A DNA stretch of 28,590 bases from CAINVV01 sp031432175. GTDB taxonomy: Bacteria; Bacteroidota; Bacteroidia; Bacteroidales; Prolixibacteraceae. The notes below the pieces were generated by a model that did not search any database, was not told the origin of the DNA, and saw nothing but the letters and a program-made list of their open reading frames with translations. The stretch lies in NCBI GenBank assembly GCA_964358545.1, contig CAYHQN010000047.1, positions 1 through 28,590 on the forward strand, written 5' to 3'. This document shows, one piece after another, positions 1 through 8,079 of this stretch; the stretch's first letter is position 1; each line of letters opens with the position of its first letter. The position numbers and the translations under genes were made by a program.

Positions 1-68
1 GGATAGTTAAATAGGGAAAATTTTCGATCTAAGGCTTCTCCTCTTCGATTTATCAAAAACAATTTTCA

Positions 69-122
69 CCACATAGGCACATAGGACACAGTAGGGCTAT
101 TGTGTCCTATGTGCCTATGTGG
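69..122. repeat. Perfect 22-bp inverted repeat (hairpin)
   Basis: Arms at 69-90 and 101-122 are exact reverse complements around a 10-base loop. The arms are built from the words cacatagg and cataggacac. It lies upstream of the dehydrogenase gene. There is no T-run directly after the right arm, so it is not a classic terminator. It resembles the dispersed intergenic hairpins common in Bacteroidota genomes, and nothing credible is coded in bases 1-253. Confidence 0.8.
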
Positions 123-253
123 TAGATTTTTGAAAATAAATTCAAGATATCTTAACAGGATAGGTCGAGATATTATCAGAAGATTAGGTTTTAATTCCCG
201 CAGTGATTATCCTATCTTTGGTAGAAGAAAAATCCACCAAATTATACAACGAT

Positions 254-1291
254 ATGAAAGCAATGGTCTTGACTGGTATCAGGCAGATGGAGATGATTGA
301 ACTCCCGATGCCGAAAATCCTTAAAAGTTCGGATGTCCTGATAAAAATGCAGGTAGTCGGTGTCTGTGGATCAGATGTCCATTACTATACCCAAGGAAGA
401 ATCGGAAGTCAGGTGGTGAAATATCCCTTCCCGGTAGGTCATGAAGGAGCCGGCGAAGTAATTGAGGTCGGTTCAGCGGTATCCCGCGTCAAACCAGGCG
501 ACAGAATTGCCATCGAACCGGCCATGCCTTGCGGTGAATGTGACCAGTGCAAAGTTGGCCGTCCACACACCTGCCGGAAACTTCGCTTTTTGGGCTGTCC
601 TAATCAGGCGGATGGTTGTCTGGCGGAATACCTGGTCATGCCGGAGGATAGCTGTTTCCCTATTGCCGACAAACTTTCCTACACCGAAGCGGCCATCAGT
701 GAGCCACTCGCCATTGGATTGTATGCTGTCAACCAATCAATTCCACTTAAAAATGCCTCTGTTGGGATTTTGGGCTTCGGCCCTATCGGGATGAGTGTCC
801 TTTTATCTGCAATCGCCAAAGGTGCCTCAACTATTTTTGTGACGGATCTGGTGGATGAACGTCTTCAGATTGCCCGGGAATGTGGCGCTATTTATACCGG
901 AAATCCCAATAAAGCGGATATAGTTGCAGAAGTAAAGGCAAAAAACCCCTTCTTGCTCGATGTTGTCTTCGAGTGTTGCGGCAAGCAGGAGACTATTGAT
1001 CAGGCTGTTGAAATGCTTAAGCCTGGAGGAAAACTGATGGTCATCGGCATCCCGGAATTTAACCGATGGAGTTTTCCGGTAGATCAAATGAGGCACAAAG
1101 AGATTTGTATCCAAAACGTAAGGAGGCAGAACCACACTTTGGAAGAGACACTGGATTTGATGGAGTCCGGGAAGATAGATGTGGGTAGAATGCCCACCCA
1201 CCGGTTCCCTTTCTCCCGCACCAAAGAGGCGTTTGATCTGGTAACAGAATATAGAGATGGAGTGATGAAAGCGATGGTGGATTTCAATTAG
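254..1291 (+). CDS. Zinc-dependent medium-chain polyol/sugar dehydrogenase
   Basis: This 345-residue protein is a zinc-dependent NAD(P)-linked alcohol dehydrogenase of the sorbitol/threonine dehydrogenase branch, expected to oxidise a sugar alcohol or hydroxy acid in the cytoplasm. Visible motifs are the catalytic zinc residues Cys38, the GHE signature at His63-Glu64 and Glu150. The structural-zinc cysteines are Cys93, Cys96, Cys99 and Cys107. The Rossmann motif GFGPIG is at 174-179. Asp198 follows the second beta strand, which suggests NAD rather than NADP. An upstream in-frame GTG at 203 would add 17 residues, but the family N-terminus begins at the ATG at 254. It is a single gene with no close partner. 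The exact substrate cannot be read from sequence; sorbitol, xylitol, galactitol or L-idonate are all possible. Confidence 0.88.
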   Translation: MKAMVLTGIRQMEMIELPMPKILKSSDVLIKMQVVGVCGSDVHYYTQGRIGSQVVKYPFPVGHEGAGEVIEVGSAVSRVKPGDRIAIEPAMPCGECDQCKVGRPHTCRKLRFLGCPNQADGCLAEYLVMPEDSCFPIADKLSYTEAAISEPLAIGLYAVNQSIPLKNASVGILGFGPIGMSVLLSAIAKGASTIFVTDLVDERLQIARECGAIYTGNPNKADIVAEVKAKNPFLLDVVFECCGKQETIDQAVEMLKPGGKLMVIGIPEFNRWSFPVDQMRHKEICIQNVRRQNHTLEETLDLMESGKIDVGRMPTHRFPFSRTKEAFDLVTEYRDGVMKAMVDFN

Positions 1292-1437
1292 ATCCCAACC
1301 CTTAGCAACTCCGCTCCCTATTTAAACAACCCATCTTCAATTCTTTTGCGTTGTGCGTTCGAGGCTTGCACTTTCCGATAATTTTTGAAATGGCAGTTGT
1401 GATAAATATATCGCTCAAAAAATATCAATTATTCTTT

Positions 1438-1445
1438 TACCTTTG
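1438..1445 (+). promoter_or_regulatory. Putative Bacteroidota -7 box for the DUF433/DUF5615 pair
   Basis: TACCTTTG matches the TAnnTTTG consensus exactly and sits 24 bases before the DUF433 start codon. No good -33 TTG is seen at the usual 19-21 base spacing, so the assignment rests on the -7 box and its position. Confidence 0.45.
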
Positions 1446-1469
1446 TAGGTAGATTAAACCAATGAGGCA

Positions 1470-1706
1470 ATGACACAGGAAATAACAGAAAGAATAACCA
1501 TTAACCCGGAAATTTGTCACGGAAAACCAACAATTCGCGGACTTCGTTATCCAGTGGACAATATGCTTGAATTAATGGCATCCGGAATGACCATCGAAGA
1601 GCTATTGGCCGATTATGCCGATCTTGAAAAAGAGGATTTTCTTGCCTGTATTGATTACGCTGCCAAATTAACTCAAATAAAAAGCATTTATCGGCTTGCG
1701 TCATGA
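1470..1706 (+). CDS. DUF433 family antitoxin
   Basis: This 78-residue protein has the DUF433 hallmark near its N-terminus (INPEICHGKPTIRG, about residues 10-23), followed by a helical segment with GMTIEELLADY. DUF433 is a small helix-turn-helix-like domain that acts as the antitoxin partner (VapB45-like) of PIN-like toxins; it probably binds its own promoter and neutralises the toxin. The stop codon overlaps the start of the next gene (ATGA, 1703-1706), typical of translationally coupled toxin-antitoxin pairs. A -7 box lies 24 bases upstream. Length is normal for the family. Confidence 0.85.
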   Translation: MTQEITERITINPEICHGKPTIRGLRYPVDNMLELMASGMTIEELLADYADLEKEDFLACIDYAAKLTQIKSIYRLAS

Positions 1707-2056
1707 AGTTTATCGTTGATGCACAATTGCCAATTTCCTTGTCTAACCTGTTGAACTCGAGAGGACACGATTCTATTCATACGCTTGAATTACCTGACAA
1801 GAACAAGACTAAAGACAATTACATAACAAGTATTTCAATTGAGGAAAAGCGCATTGTAGTGACTAAGGACAATGACTTTTTAGAATCTTTTTTAATTCAT
1901 GGTCAGCCCCCAAAACTAATTCTTGTCAGAACTGGAAATATAGGAAATACTGAGCTGAAAGCCTTGTTTGAAAAACACCTTGAAAGAATAACAAATTTAA
2001 TGGAGGAAAATTCCCTCATTGAAATTACCAAGACCGAAATCGTCATCCATGTTTGA
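1703..2056 (+). CDS. DUF5615 PIN-like toxin
   Basis: This 117-residue protein begins MKFIVDAQLP, the beta-strand-plus-Asp start of the DUF5615 (Mut7-C/PIN-like) fold. It carries a second acidic cluster, VTKDNDF, around residues 53-59. These acidic residues are the expected metal-binding site of a small ribonuclease. Partner is the DUF433 protein immediately upstream, with a 4-base overlap. Together they form a VapBC45-type module; nuclease activity is inferred from the family. Its last codons overlap the remnant of a DUF2442 gene in another frame, which suggests the module arrived by insertion into, or recombination at, that older gene. Confidence 0.83.
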   Translation: MKFIVDAQLPISLSNLLNSRGHDSIHTLELPDKNKTKDNYITSISIEEKRIVVTKDNDFLESFLIHGQPPKLILVRTGNIGNTELKALFEKHLERITNLMEENSLIEITKTEIVIHV

Positions 2057-2150
2057 CAACGGGTATGCACTGCGTTGGGAAAACCTGGATGAAGATATCA
2101 CCGTTAAAGGAATTATTGCCGGGAATTTCCAGTTACCGCTACCAGAATAA
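2049..2150 (+). pseudogene. 3' remnant of a DUF2442-family gene
   Basis: A 33-codon open frame reads MFDNGYALRWENLDEDITVK and onward to LPLPE before a TAA stop. The core (ALRWENLDEDITVKGIIAG) looks like the C-terminal end of DUF2442 proteins, whose tails typically read W-x-x-LDEDI-S-V-x-G-L-L. Full members are about 80-90 residues, so the N-terminal half is missing. The fragment starts inside the end of the DUF5615 gene in a different frame. DUF2442 genes often occur in pairs with DUF4160 genes in toxin-antitoxin-like settings. Family assignment is from memory of the motif. Confidence 0.5.
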
Positions 2151-2254
2151 AATTATCGGTTTCTGAGTCATCTTTTTTTTGGCGCAACTGTCTGTTTAAT
2201 TTGGAGTTGTCATATAATTTTCCATAAACCCGGGATACGGACAGAAATTTAAAT

Positions 2255-3007
2255 TCACCATTCTCCTTTCTTCCCGAACTTTTCTTTTGCTGCTTTTCCA
2301 AAGGCTTTGACCGCTTCGTTGAATTCGGAGAGCACAATTGTTGCGCTTTTCCCCCACGAACTACGTGCTGACTGAATCATCGTTTTGCATTCGTTCTCAT
2401 CCATAAAGAGTGCCGCATCAAGCAGCTTCTCCTGATCCTCGTCGGGGATCACCAAAAATCCGTGCTTGTCAGCGTGAATCAGTTGTCCCGGTAAAATCTC
2501 CCTGCCAAAAACGGTTACCGGACAGTTCCACCGAACCGGAAAACTATTTGCATGACCAACACAAAGTCCGCGTGCCAGCGCCTTGAATCCGGCATTGTTC
2601 ATCTCATCAGTATCCCGGATACCTCCGTCTGTAATCGTACCTACACAACCAAGTGACTTGTGAATGTTGCTGTTCACCTCTCCCCAGAAGGCGCCGTACA
2701 TTGTTGGCTTGTCGAGATCCTGCACCACCACTATTTTGGGTCCGGGAACTGAGGCCATGTATGCACGGTATTGTTCCCAACCCTCCGGATTTGCTTTCGG
2801 ATGATCAGCGCTGGATGGTTCAATCACTACCGTGACGGCATATCCCACCATTGGTCCCATCTGCGGCATGTAGTCGGTGACAGGCTCCAGGTTAAACCCG
2901 TCAAGGGCACTGTTGTGTCGGGTGATCTGCTCCCAGCCATTGTAGATGGTTGGTGTATTCCAGCGTTTTAATTGGAGTAAATCAGCATGAGTTAGTTTTC
3001 TTTCCAT
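2255..3007 (-). CDS. RraA-like protein (aldolase/demethylmenaquinone methyltransferase-like)
   Basis: This 250-residue protein belongs to the RraA-like superfamily, which includes 4-hydroxy-4-methyl-2-oxoglutarate aldolases, oxaloacetate decarboxylases and the RNase E regulator RraA. The signature is GTITDGGIRD at about 123-132, where Arg131-Asp132 correspond to the substrate and metal site; a conserved glycine/acidic segment (GAFWGE) is at 105-110. Members often serve in catabolism of aromatic or sugar acids. It stands alone on the minus strand, so the substrate is unknown. The old label methyltransferase for this family is misleading. The C-terminal lysine-rich tail (about 235-250) extends beyond the core fold. 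Confidence 0.82.
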   Translation of the reverse strand: MERKLTHADLLQLKRWNTPTIYNGWEQITRHNSALDGFNLEPVTDYMPQMGPMVGYAVTVVIEPSSADHPKANPEGWEQYRAYMASVPGPKIVVVQDLDKPTMYGAFWGEVNSNIHKSLGCVGTITDGGIRDTDEMNNAGFKALARGLCVGHANSFPVRWNCPVTVFGREILPGQLIHADKHGFLVIPDEDQEKLLDAALFMDENECKTMIQSARSSWGKSATIVLSEFNEAVKAFGKAAKEKFGKKGEW

Positions 3008-3060
3008 TGAAAATAGTATTGTTGTTTGATTCGGAATATCTTATTATTATCGTAGTCATC

Positions 3061-3278
3061 AGATTGCTTCGTCGTACCTCCTACCAATGACGGCTCGTTA
3101 ACTTAATGGAAGGCATACTAGAGATTGCTTCGCTCCGCTCGCAACGACGAAAGTCGCGGGGGCTAGATGAGGCGAGGGGCGGGTGATAATTAGCAACAAA
3201 TCAAGTTATTCGACCCGCCCCTCGCCTCATCCGACTAAACAACTCAATGCCGTCATTGTAAGCGGAGCGAAGCAATCT
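3061..3278. repeat. Nested inverted-repeat intergenic element (agattgcttcg type)
   Basis: The 311-base gap between the RraA-like and membrane-protein genes is almost filled by a nested palindrome. Outer arms at 3122-3139 and 3261-3278 are perfect 18-base reverse complements, and with mismatches extend to 28 bases (3122-3149 and 3251-3278). Inside is a perfect 19-bp GC-rich hairpin, 3166-3184 with 3213-3231. A third, direct copy of the outer arm lies at 3061-3092. The word agattgcttcg...caatgacg is a dispersed repeat seen in many bacterial genomes. No protein is coded; it is probably a non-autonomous, REP/MITE-like element. Confidence 0.75.
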
Positions 3279-3318
3279 GCAGTCATACAATAATCTTAAA
3301 AAAGGGGATCAGCCTGCA

Positions 3319-4953
3319 TTACTTTCTTCCCAAACTTGTATTCTTAAACGCCGATATATCAATCAACCCACTGGTGTCGTTGTCAAAGCTGATCTGAATA
3401 CTGTCGCCGGCCATCGTTACCGGCATTTCGTTCGAGATCTGAGAGGAGCCAATAAAGATGTTGCTCATTCCGGTTACGGTAAAATAGTAAAAACTGTTTC
3501 CGTTTTTGATGTCCGACTGAATGCGGCTGACCACCGTTTTCAACAGCATCTTTTTGGTCACATTTTTTGGATTGATCTTGTTCCCGGCCATGTTGTAAGC
3601 GTTTTTGTAAGCCATCAGCGTCTCCACCAGCGTGTTGCCAACGCCTACTATCGTATAATCCTCGATGGCCACCATGGCAAACATCTTGACCAGACCGCCG
3701 TTGTCTTTCAGGGTCATCATGTAGGTAGGGATGTTGTTGATGTTGTAGGGGATCGGGAGAGAAGAGGTGTACCTTTTTTCCTGAACCTTGCCCATGGCCG
3801 AATTTTGAGCGGCAAATTCTGTCGCCCCGCTTTGCTTGTACCAGATTGCTTTCTTGGAACGGGTGTCAACCAATACAAATCCAACTGTAGCTTCATCTGC
3901 ACCTACTGAGGTTAGGCCTGTGTACCAGTATGATCTGTTGTCTTCACCGTAAACAAGAGAGAGTTTCTGAGTAACCTGAAGTTTGTTCTCGTTGGAGAAA
4001 TTCCAGAATCCCTTCACAAAATTGCCCCAGTCGTTGAGTTGCTCTTCAACGAACTTGTCGGGTTGAATCCTGTCTATCCAGGTCGGCGCCTGATCAATCG
4101 TATATTCCGTGCATTTTCCTGTTTCAGTGTTGACTACCACTACGCCATCCGCATTGTCTCCATAGAACCCAATCGTTTTTTTGTATTTGGTAACCACCCA
4201 ATAGGGAACGCCATCGTCGTCTATCTCAAAAGTGTAATCCGTCAGTCCGGTATTGAAATATCCATTGAAATAGAGGTGTCTTTCCAGGAAATCGCCAAAA
4301 TAGGCTTCAGGCTGGTACTTGATCATTGCCTTGTGGCCGTTCACCTCCTGCATCAGTTTGACATCCCGCTCGTTACAGGCATTGACCATCACATAGCCAT
4401 TTGTGCCTTCGCTGTTTTTATTCCATTTGAAGAAGCCTGAATGGAGCAATGGAGCAACCCAATAAAGGTCATTGCGAACTTTCTGAATGATGAATTTTCC
4501 GAGCCGTACCTGACTTCCCAGTGCAGGTTGGGCCCCCAGAACTTTATCACCCAACAGATTGGCCAGGGATTCATCAACCACGCGTATTTTATCTATAGAG
4601 ATGGGTGCCATGTGGTTGGAGAGGTTTTCGCCGATCTCGACATTGCCAATCATACCGCGGTAATCGTTCCATCTAAAGAGCGACCAGGAGGTGACAGCAG
4701 GTACAACCGTCATGTAGCAGAGCAAAGCGATGAAAATCCATTTGGGGATGGCCATCTTAGTCAAAAGCTGCAATGCCTGCATCTCGTTGGTAACCTGGGG
4801 AACCATGCGGAGGTTCATGAGGACCCATAGTAAAGTAAGCCCACCAATCAGTGCCGGGAATCCCTGGAATCCAAAGGCTACAACGGGCATCTGGGTGTAG
4901 ATAGCGATCAACGCTACGATGATCAGAATAATAAACCGGGTGACTCTTTTCAT
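3319..4953 (-). CDS. Large membrane-anchored protein of unknown function
   Basis: This 544-residue protein is not assigned to a named family. The N-terminus holds three hydrophobic segments at about 6-24, 33-48 and 71-90. A long hydrophilic region of about 450 residues follows, probably one or more domains on one side of the membrane. That region is rich in aromatic residues and repeatedly alternates beta-like stretches (for example YWVAPLLHSGFFKW, YWVVTKYKKTIGFYG and a later SYWYTGLTSVGAD), suggesting internally similar beta-rich domains. No catalytic motif is evident. A possible -7 box lies upstream and the gene is divergent from the ATPase gene. It appears to be a single-gene unit. Length and composition argue for a real gene rather than a chance frame. 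Confidence 0.75.
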   Translation of the reverse strand: MKRVTRFIILIIVALIAIYTQMPVVAFGFQGFPALIGGLTLLWVLMNLRMVPQVTNEMQALQLLTKMAIPKWIFIALLCYMTVVPAVTSWSLFRWNDYRGMIGNVEIGENLSNHMAPISIDKIRVVDESLANLLGDKVLGAQPALGSQVRLGKFIIQKVRNDLYWVAPLLHSGFFKWNKNSEGTNGYVMVNACNERDVKLMQEVNGHKAMIKYQPEAYFGDFLERHLYFNGYFNTGLTDYTFEIDDDGVPYWVVTKYKKTIGFYGDNADGVVVVNTETGKCTEYTIDQAPTWIDRIQPDKFVEEQLNDWGNFVKGFWNFSNENKLQVTQKLSLVYGEDNRSYWYTGLTSVGADEATVGFVLVDTRSKKAIWYKQSGATEFAAQNSAMGKVQEKRYTSSLPIPYNINNIPTYMMTLKDNGGLVKMFAMVAIEDYTIVGVGNTLVETLMAYKNAYNMAGNKINPKNVTKKMLLKTVVSRIQSDIKNGNSFYYFTVTGMSNIFIGSSQISNEMPVTMAGDSIQISFDNDTSGLIDISAFKNTSLGRK

Positions 4954-4988
4954 TTTGGGAGGATTTAGTCTGATGAGAATTTGAACTT

Positions 4989-4996
4989 CAAATTTA
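4989..4996 (-). promoter_or_regulatory. Putative -7 box of the membrane-protein gene
   Basis: On the minus strand these bases read TAAATTTG, an exact TAnnTTTG match located 36 bases before the start codon at 4953. No convincing -33 element is present. Confidence 0.35.
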
Positions 4997-5117
4997 ATGA
5001 AATAAATCCGTAAGATTCATAACTTGAAAATACTAATCACAGACCATTGAACCAGGACAGAAGTGCCAATTTTTGGTGCAAAAGATCATAATTAACTGGA
5101 AACGGAAAATGTTTGCC

Positions 5118-5148
5118 TTGACTTTTTCATGTTTTATGGTTAAGTTTG
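5118..5148 (+). promoter_or_regulatory. Upstream copy of a duplicated promoter
   Basis: TTG at 5118-5120, a 20-base spacer, then TAAGTTTG at 5141-5148 fit the Bacteroidota -33/-7 pattern. The surrounding word gtttgccttgactt (5111-5124) recurs 33 bases downstream, so this is the first of two tandem promoter copies ahead of the ATPase gene. Confidence 0.5.
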
Positions 5149-5150
5149 CC

Positions 5151-5181
5151 TTGACTTATTTATAAATTGTTATTATATTTG
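5151..5181 (+). promoter_or_regulatory. Downstream copy of the duplicated promoter
   Basis: TTG at 5151-5153, a 20-base spacer, then TATATTTG at 5174-5181. The word gtttgccttgactt recurs at 5144-5157, so the -33 region of this copy overlaps the end of the first copy. A further -7-like box, TAATTTTG, lies at 5188-5195. The ATPase start codon follows at 5215. Confidence 0.58.
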
Positions 5182-5214
5182 CCCCGATAATTTTGTAAAA
5201 TAAATATTTATACA

Positions 5215-6534
5215 ATGCAAAGAGCTATATTTCAATCACTAATAGAATGGAAGAAAAGCACCCCGCATAAGGTTCTGCTATTGAGAGGGGCCAGGCAGGT
5301 AGGCAAAACTTTTGTTGCAAGGGAACTTGGCAAAACTTTTACCCATTTTGTAGAGGTGAATTTTGAGCGGGACCTTGATACGCAGCTCTTTTTTGATCAA
5401 AATTTCGATCCTGAGAGAATCTGCAGCAGTCTTTCTGCCTATTACAGAATACCCATTGTAGAAAAACAAACGCTGCTTTTCTTTGATGAGATTCAGGCTT
5501 GTCCAAAAGCTATCCAGGCTCTTCGGTTTTTCTACGAATCGAAACCAAATTTGCATGTAATAGCTGCTGGCTCCTTGCTGGAGTTTGCTTTGGCCGATTT
5601 GTCCTCCTTTGGGGTTGGAAGAATTCATTCCCTTTTCATGTATCCTATGTCGTTTGATGAATTTTTGTATGCCCACGACGAAGGGCAACTGGTTGATCTG
5701 AAAAAACAAGCAAATTCTGAGAATCCATTGAATCTGGCATTTCACAATAAGCTAACGGAATATCTGAAAAAATTTCTGCTTACCGGTGGCATGCCCGAAG
5801 TGGTTAAAACCTATCTGAAAAATAGCTCAAATCCTGATGCCGTTCAAAATGTCTTGGCCGACATAATGGTGTCGCTTTACGATGATTTTGTAAAATACAA
5901 AAAGCGTTCGCCTGTCCTTCGGCTACAGGAAGTATTGGATTCGGCCATTCAACAAGCCGGTGGAAAATACATCTATGCGAAGGCCGGTGAATTGACCAAC
6001 ATAGCTCAGGCAAAAGAGGCAATTGATTTGCTGGGAATGGCGGGATTGATACACAAAGTTTATCACACTTCAGGAGAGGGATTGCCCTTTGGTGCAGGAA
6101 CGAACCACAAGGTATTCAAAGCATTATTCCTGGATACTGGTCTTTTGCAACAAAGTGCGGGTCTGAAGTTGGCTGATTTTTTAGTGGCCCAGAATACCGA
6201 AATGTTAAATAAAGGACGAATCGCTGAAATCTTCGCTGGACTTGAAATGATAAAATATGAAGCAGCAGGGAACCGTCCTCAGCTTTATTATTGGCACCGC
6301 GAAAAAAGGGGCAGCAATGCAGAGGTAGATTATCTGTTTAATGACAAAGGGACGATAAGGCCGGTAGAGATAAAATCAGGTAGCAGCGGGAAAATGCAAA
6401 GCCTCTACCAATTTCTTAACGAAAGGGATGGTACTAAGGGGATCAGGATCTCCATGGAAAATTTTGGAACTTACGACAAAATTGATGTGATCCCGCTCTA
6501 TGCGATATCCAATTTGTTCGAAGGCAGAGTGTAA
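5215..6534 (+). CDS. AAA ATPase with DUF4143 and nuclease-like C-terminus
   Basis: This 439-residue protein belongs to the AAA_14/DUF4143 family of stand-alone ATPases. Walker A is GARQVGKT (25-32), Walker B is LLFFDEIQ (87-94, with Asp91 and Glu92), and a sensor-like AAGS is at about 117-120. The middle portion matches the helical DUF4143 region. The C-terminus has an EVDYLF ... EIKSG pattern, reminiscent of the PD-(D/E)XK nuclease fold that many of these proteins carry. Function of the family is not settled; members are frequent in Bacteroidota and are often strain-variable. It stands alone between converging and diverging neighbours and has a tandem promoter. Length is typical. Confidence 0.88.
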   Translation: MQRAIFQSLIEWKKSTPHKVLLLRGARQVGKTFVARELGKTFTHFVEVNFERDLDTQLFFDQNFDPERICSSLSAYYRIPIVEKQTLLFFDEIQACPKAIQALRFFYESKPNLHVIAAGSLLEFALADLSSFGVGRIHSLFMYPMSFDEFLYAHDEGQLVDLKKQANSENPLNLAFHNKLTEYLKKFLLTGGMPEVVKTYLKNSSNPDAVQNVLADIMVSLYDDFVKYKKRSPVLRLQEVLDSAIQQAGGKYIYAKAGELTNIAQAKEAIDLLGMAGLIHKVYHTSGEGLPFGAGTNHKVFKALFLDTGLLQQSAGLKLADFLVAQNTEMLNKGRIAEIFAGLEMIKYEAAGNRPQLYYWHREKRGSNAEVDYLFNDKGTIRPVEIKSGSSGKMQSLYQFLNERDGTKGIRISMENFGTYDKIDVIPLYAISNLFEGRV

Positions 6535-6566
6535 CTCACCCAGTCACTCAAGTGAAGGGGTGAAGA

Positions 6567-8054
6567 TTATCCCAAAATCATCTTACTCACATAGATATCC
6601 TGAAATTCAGGAAATGCTTCGAGGTTGACATGACTTGTTTTACCAAGAATATTGTCGGCAAGCTCCCCGTTCCCAAAGAGAAACATCTTGGCCCCGATCA
6701 GCGCCGTATTCCCCATTTTGTGAATTTTATCCTCCGTAGTTTCTACCATTCCTGTAGCGAGAAGGTGTTTTATACAGATGTAATTTCCGAAACCTCCTGC
6801 AAAATAGATTTCATGAATATCGGATGGTTCTATGTCCAGATTTTTTGACAGGATGGTTATGCCCGCCGCGATTGCTGCTTTGGCCAACAAAAATTCGTAG
6901 ATATCTTTCTGCGTCAACCGGATGGGGCCATGGATCGAAATGCTCTCCTCTCCCGAATTGATCTCTCCAAAAATACCGATCAAATCCTGTTGAAGCAAGA
7001 TGGCTATGGCGTCAATCAGGGCGCTTCCGCAAATTCCTTTGGGTCCTGTTTTCCCGATCACCGACGATAACATCTTATTGTCAACCAGTTGGATGGATGA
7101 AATGGCCCCGGTAACAGCCCGCATTCCCATGGAGAGGTTACTTCCCTCAAAGGCTGGTCCAGCAGCCGTAGATGCGCAGATGATTTTATCCCTGTTTCCC
7201 ACCACGATCTCCCCATTGGTTCCCAGATCAATCAATGCCGTGTATTGTTCTTTCCTGTGCAGACCCGTCGCGGCTATCCCCGCCAGGATATCGCTCCCGA
7301 CAAAACTTCCGATGGAAGGATAGAATTGAATTTTGGTACCACTTAAAAAATCCCAGCCTAACTCAGTGGGAGTAAATGCAGATAATCCAGGATCATCCAC
7401 CTGAAAGGGATAACAAGAGAGCGGTGTGAGGTCATTGCCACTAAAAATTCCCTGCATCACGGTGTTTCCAACCAATACAACCTTACCAGGAAGTTGTTGG
7501 CAATTTTTTAGCATCAACTGAATCATTTGGCCAAGCGATGTTCTGATTAGATGGGTCATTTCCGATGCACGGCCATCCAGTCCGGCCTGGATTCTCGAAA
7601 TCAAATCAGCCCCAAACCTCACTTGCGGATTAAGCATTGTCTCTACTGCCAAAACTTTCCCGGTAGTTAAATCAACCAATTGGGTCACAAGGGTGGTTGT
7701 TCCCAGATCGACCGCAATGCCAACTCCCTTTTCGGGCTCAAAATCGAAACTGGTTTCATCTGCAAGAATAATGTGTTCATACTGTTCTACCTGAAGTGTG
7801 ATGGACGCTGTGCAGTTGCTCATACAAGCCAGACGTCGGTCGGCCGGCAGATGAAAGTGCTCCAGTTTGCTTCTGTGGTCTTCATTAACTTCAATCTTTC
7901 CATCAATCAGTCTGACCTGACACTTGCCACAAGTTCCCTTTCCTCCGCAGGGAAACTCAACTCCATACTCATGAAGAACATCAATGAGCGGGGTCATGTC
8001 ATTGACAACCAACTCTTTTCCAAGAGGATGCAGAAGGATGGTATGTTTCTTCAT
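6567..8054 (-). CDS. RACo-type corrinoid activator (2Fe-2S ferredoxin plus ASKHA/DUF4445)
   Basis: This 495-residue protein should reductively reactivate Co(II) corrinoid to Co(I) on the partner corrinoid protein, using ATP. The N-terminal plant-type ferredoxin domain (about 1-95) has cluster cysteines Cys36, Cys42, Cys45 and Cys77. From about 111 onward comes an ASKHA ATPase domain (DUF4445 type): the phosphate-1 loop AVDLGTTTLV is at about 114-123, the second loop includes LIDLGTNGE, and a late GGFGN motif follows. The RACo of CODH/acetyl-CoA synthase systems is about 630 residues with a linker and middle domain; here the ASKHA domain starts almost directly after the ferredoxin, so this is a compact version. 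It is last in the mtaC-mtaB operon, 25 bases after the CobW-like stub, and that context points to MtaC as its client. Confidence 0.88.
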   Translation of the reverse strand: MKKHTILLHPLGKELVVNDMTPLIDVLHEYGVEFPCGGKGTCGKCQVRLIDGKIEVNEDHRSKLEHFHLPADRRLACMSNCTASITLQVEQYEHIILADETSFDFEPEKGVGIAVDLGTTTLVTQLVDLTTGKVLAVETMLNPQVRFGADLISRIQAGLDGRASEMTHLIRTSLGQMIQLMLKNCQQLPGKVVLVGNTVMQGIFSGNDLTPLSCYPFQVDDPGLSAFTPTELGWDFLSGTKIQFYPSIGSFVGSDILAGIAATGLHRKEQYTALIDLGTNGEIVVGNRDKIICASTAAGPAFEGSNLSMGMRAVTGAISSIQLVDNKMLSSVIGKTGPKGICGSALIDAIAILLQQDLIGIFGEINSGEESISIHGPIRLTQKDIYEFLLAKAAIAAGITILSKNLDIEPSDIHEIYFAGGFGNYICIKHLLATGMVETTEDKIHKMGNTALIGAKMFLFGNGELADNILGKTSHVNLEAFPEFQDIYVSKMILG

Positions 8055-8079
8055 TTATGTATAAATATAACCTTTTGCC

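Noticed and set aside
100..300. 66-codon open frame overlapping the start region of the dehydrogenase
   Set aside because: Its first part lies within the 69-122 inverted repeat and the rest overlaps the dehydrogenase gene in another frame; no recognisable domain.
6535..6566. Possible hairpin between the ATPase and corrinoid activator genes
   Set aside because: The tcaccc/gggtga pairing is short and there is no T-run on either side, so a terminator is not supported.
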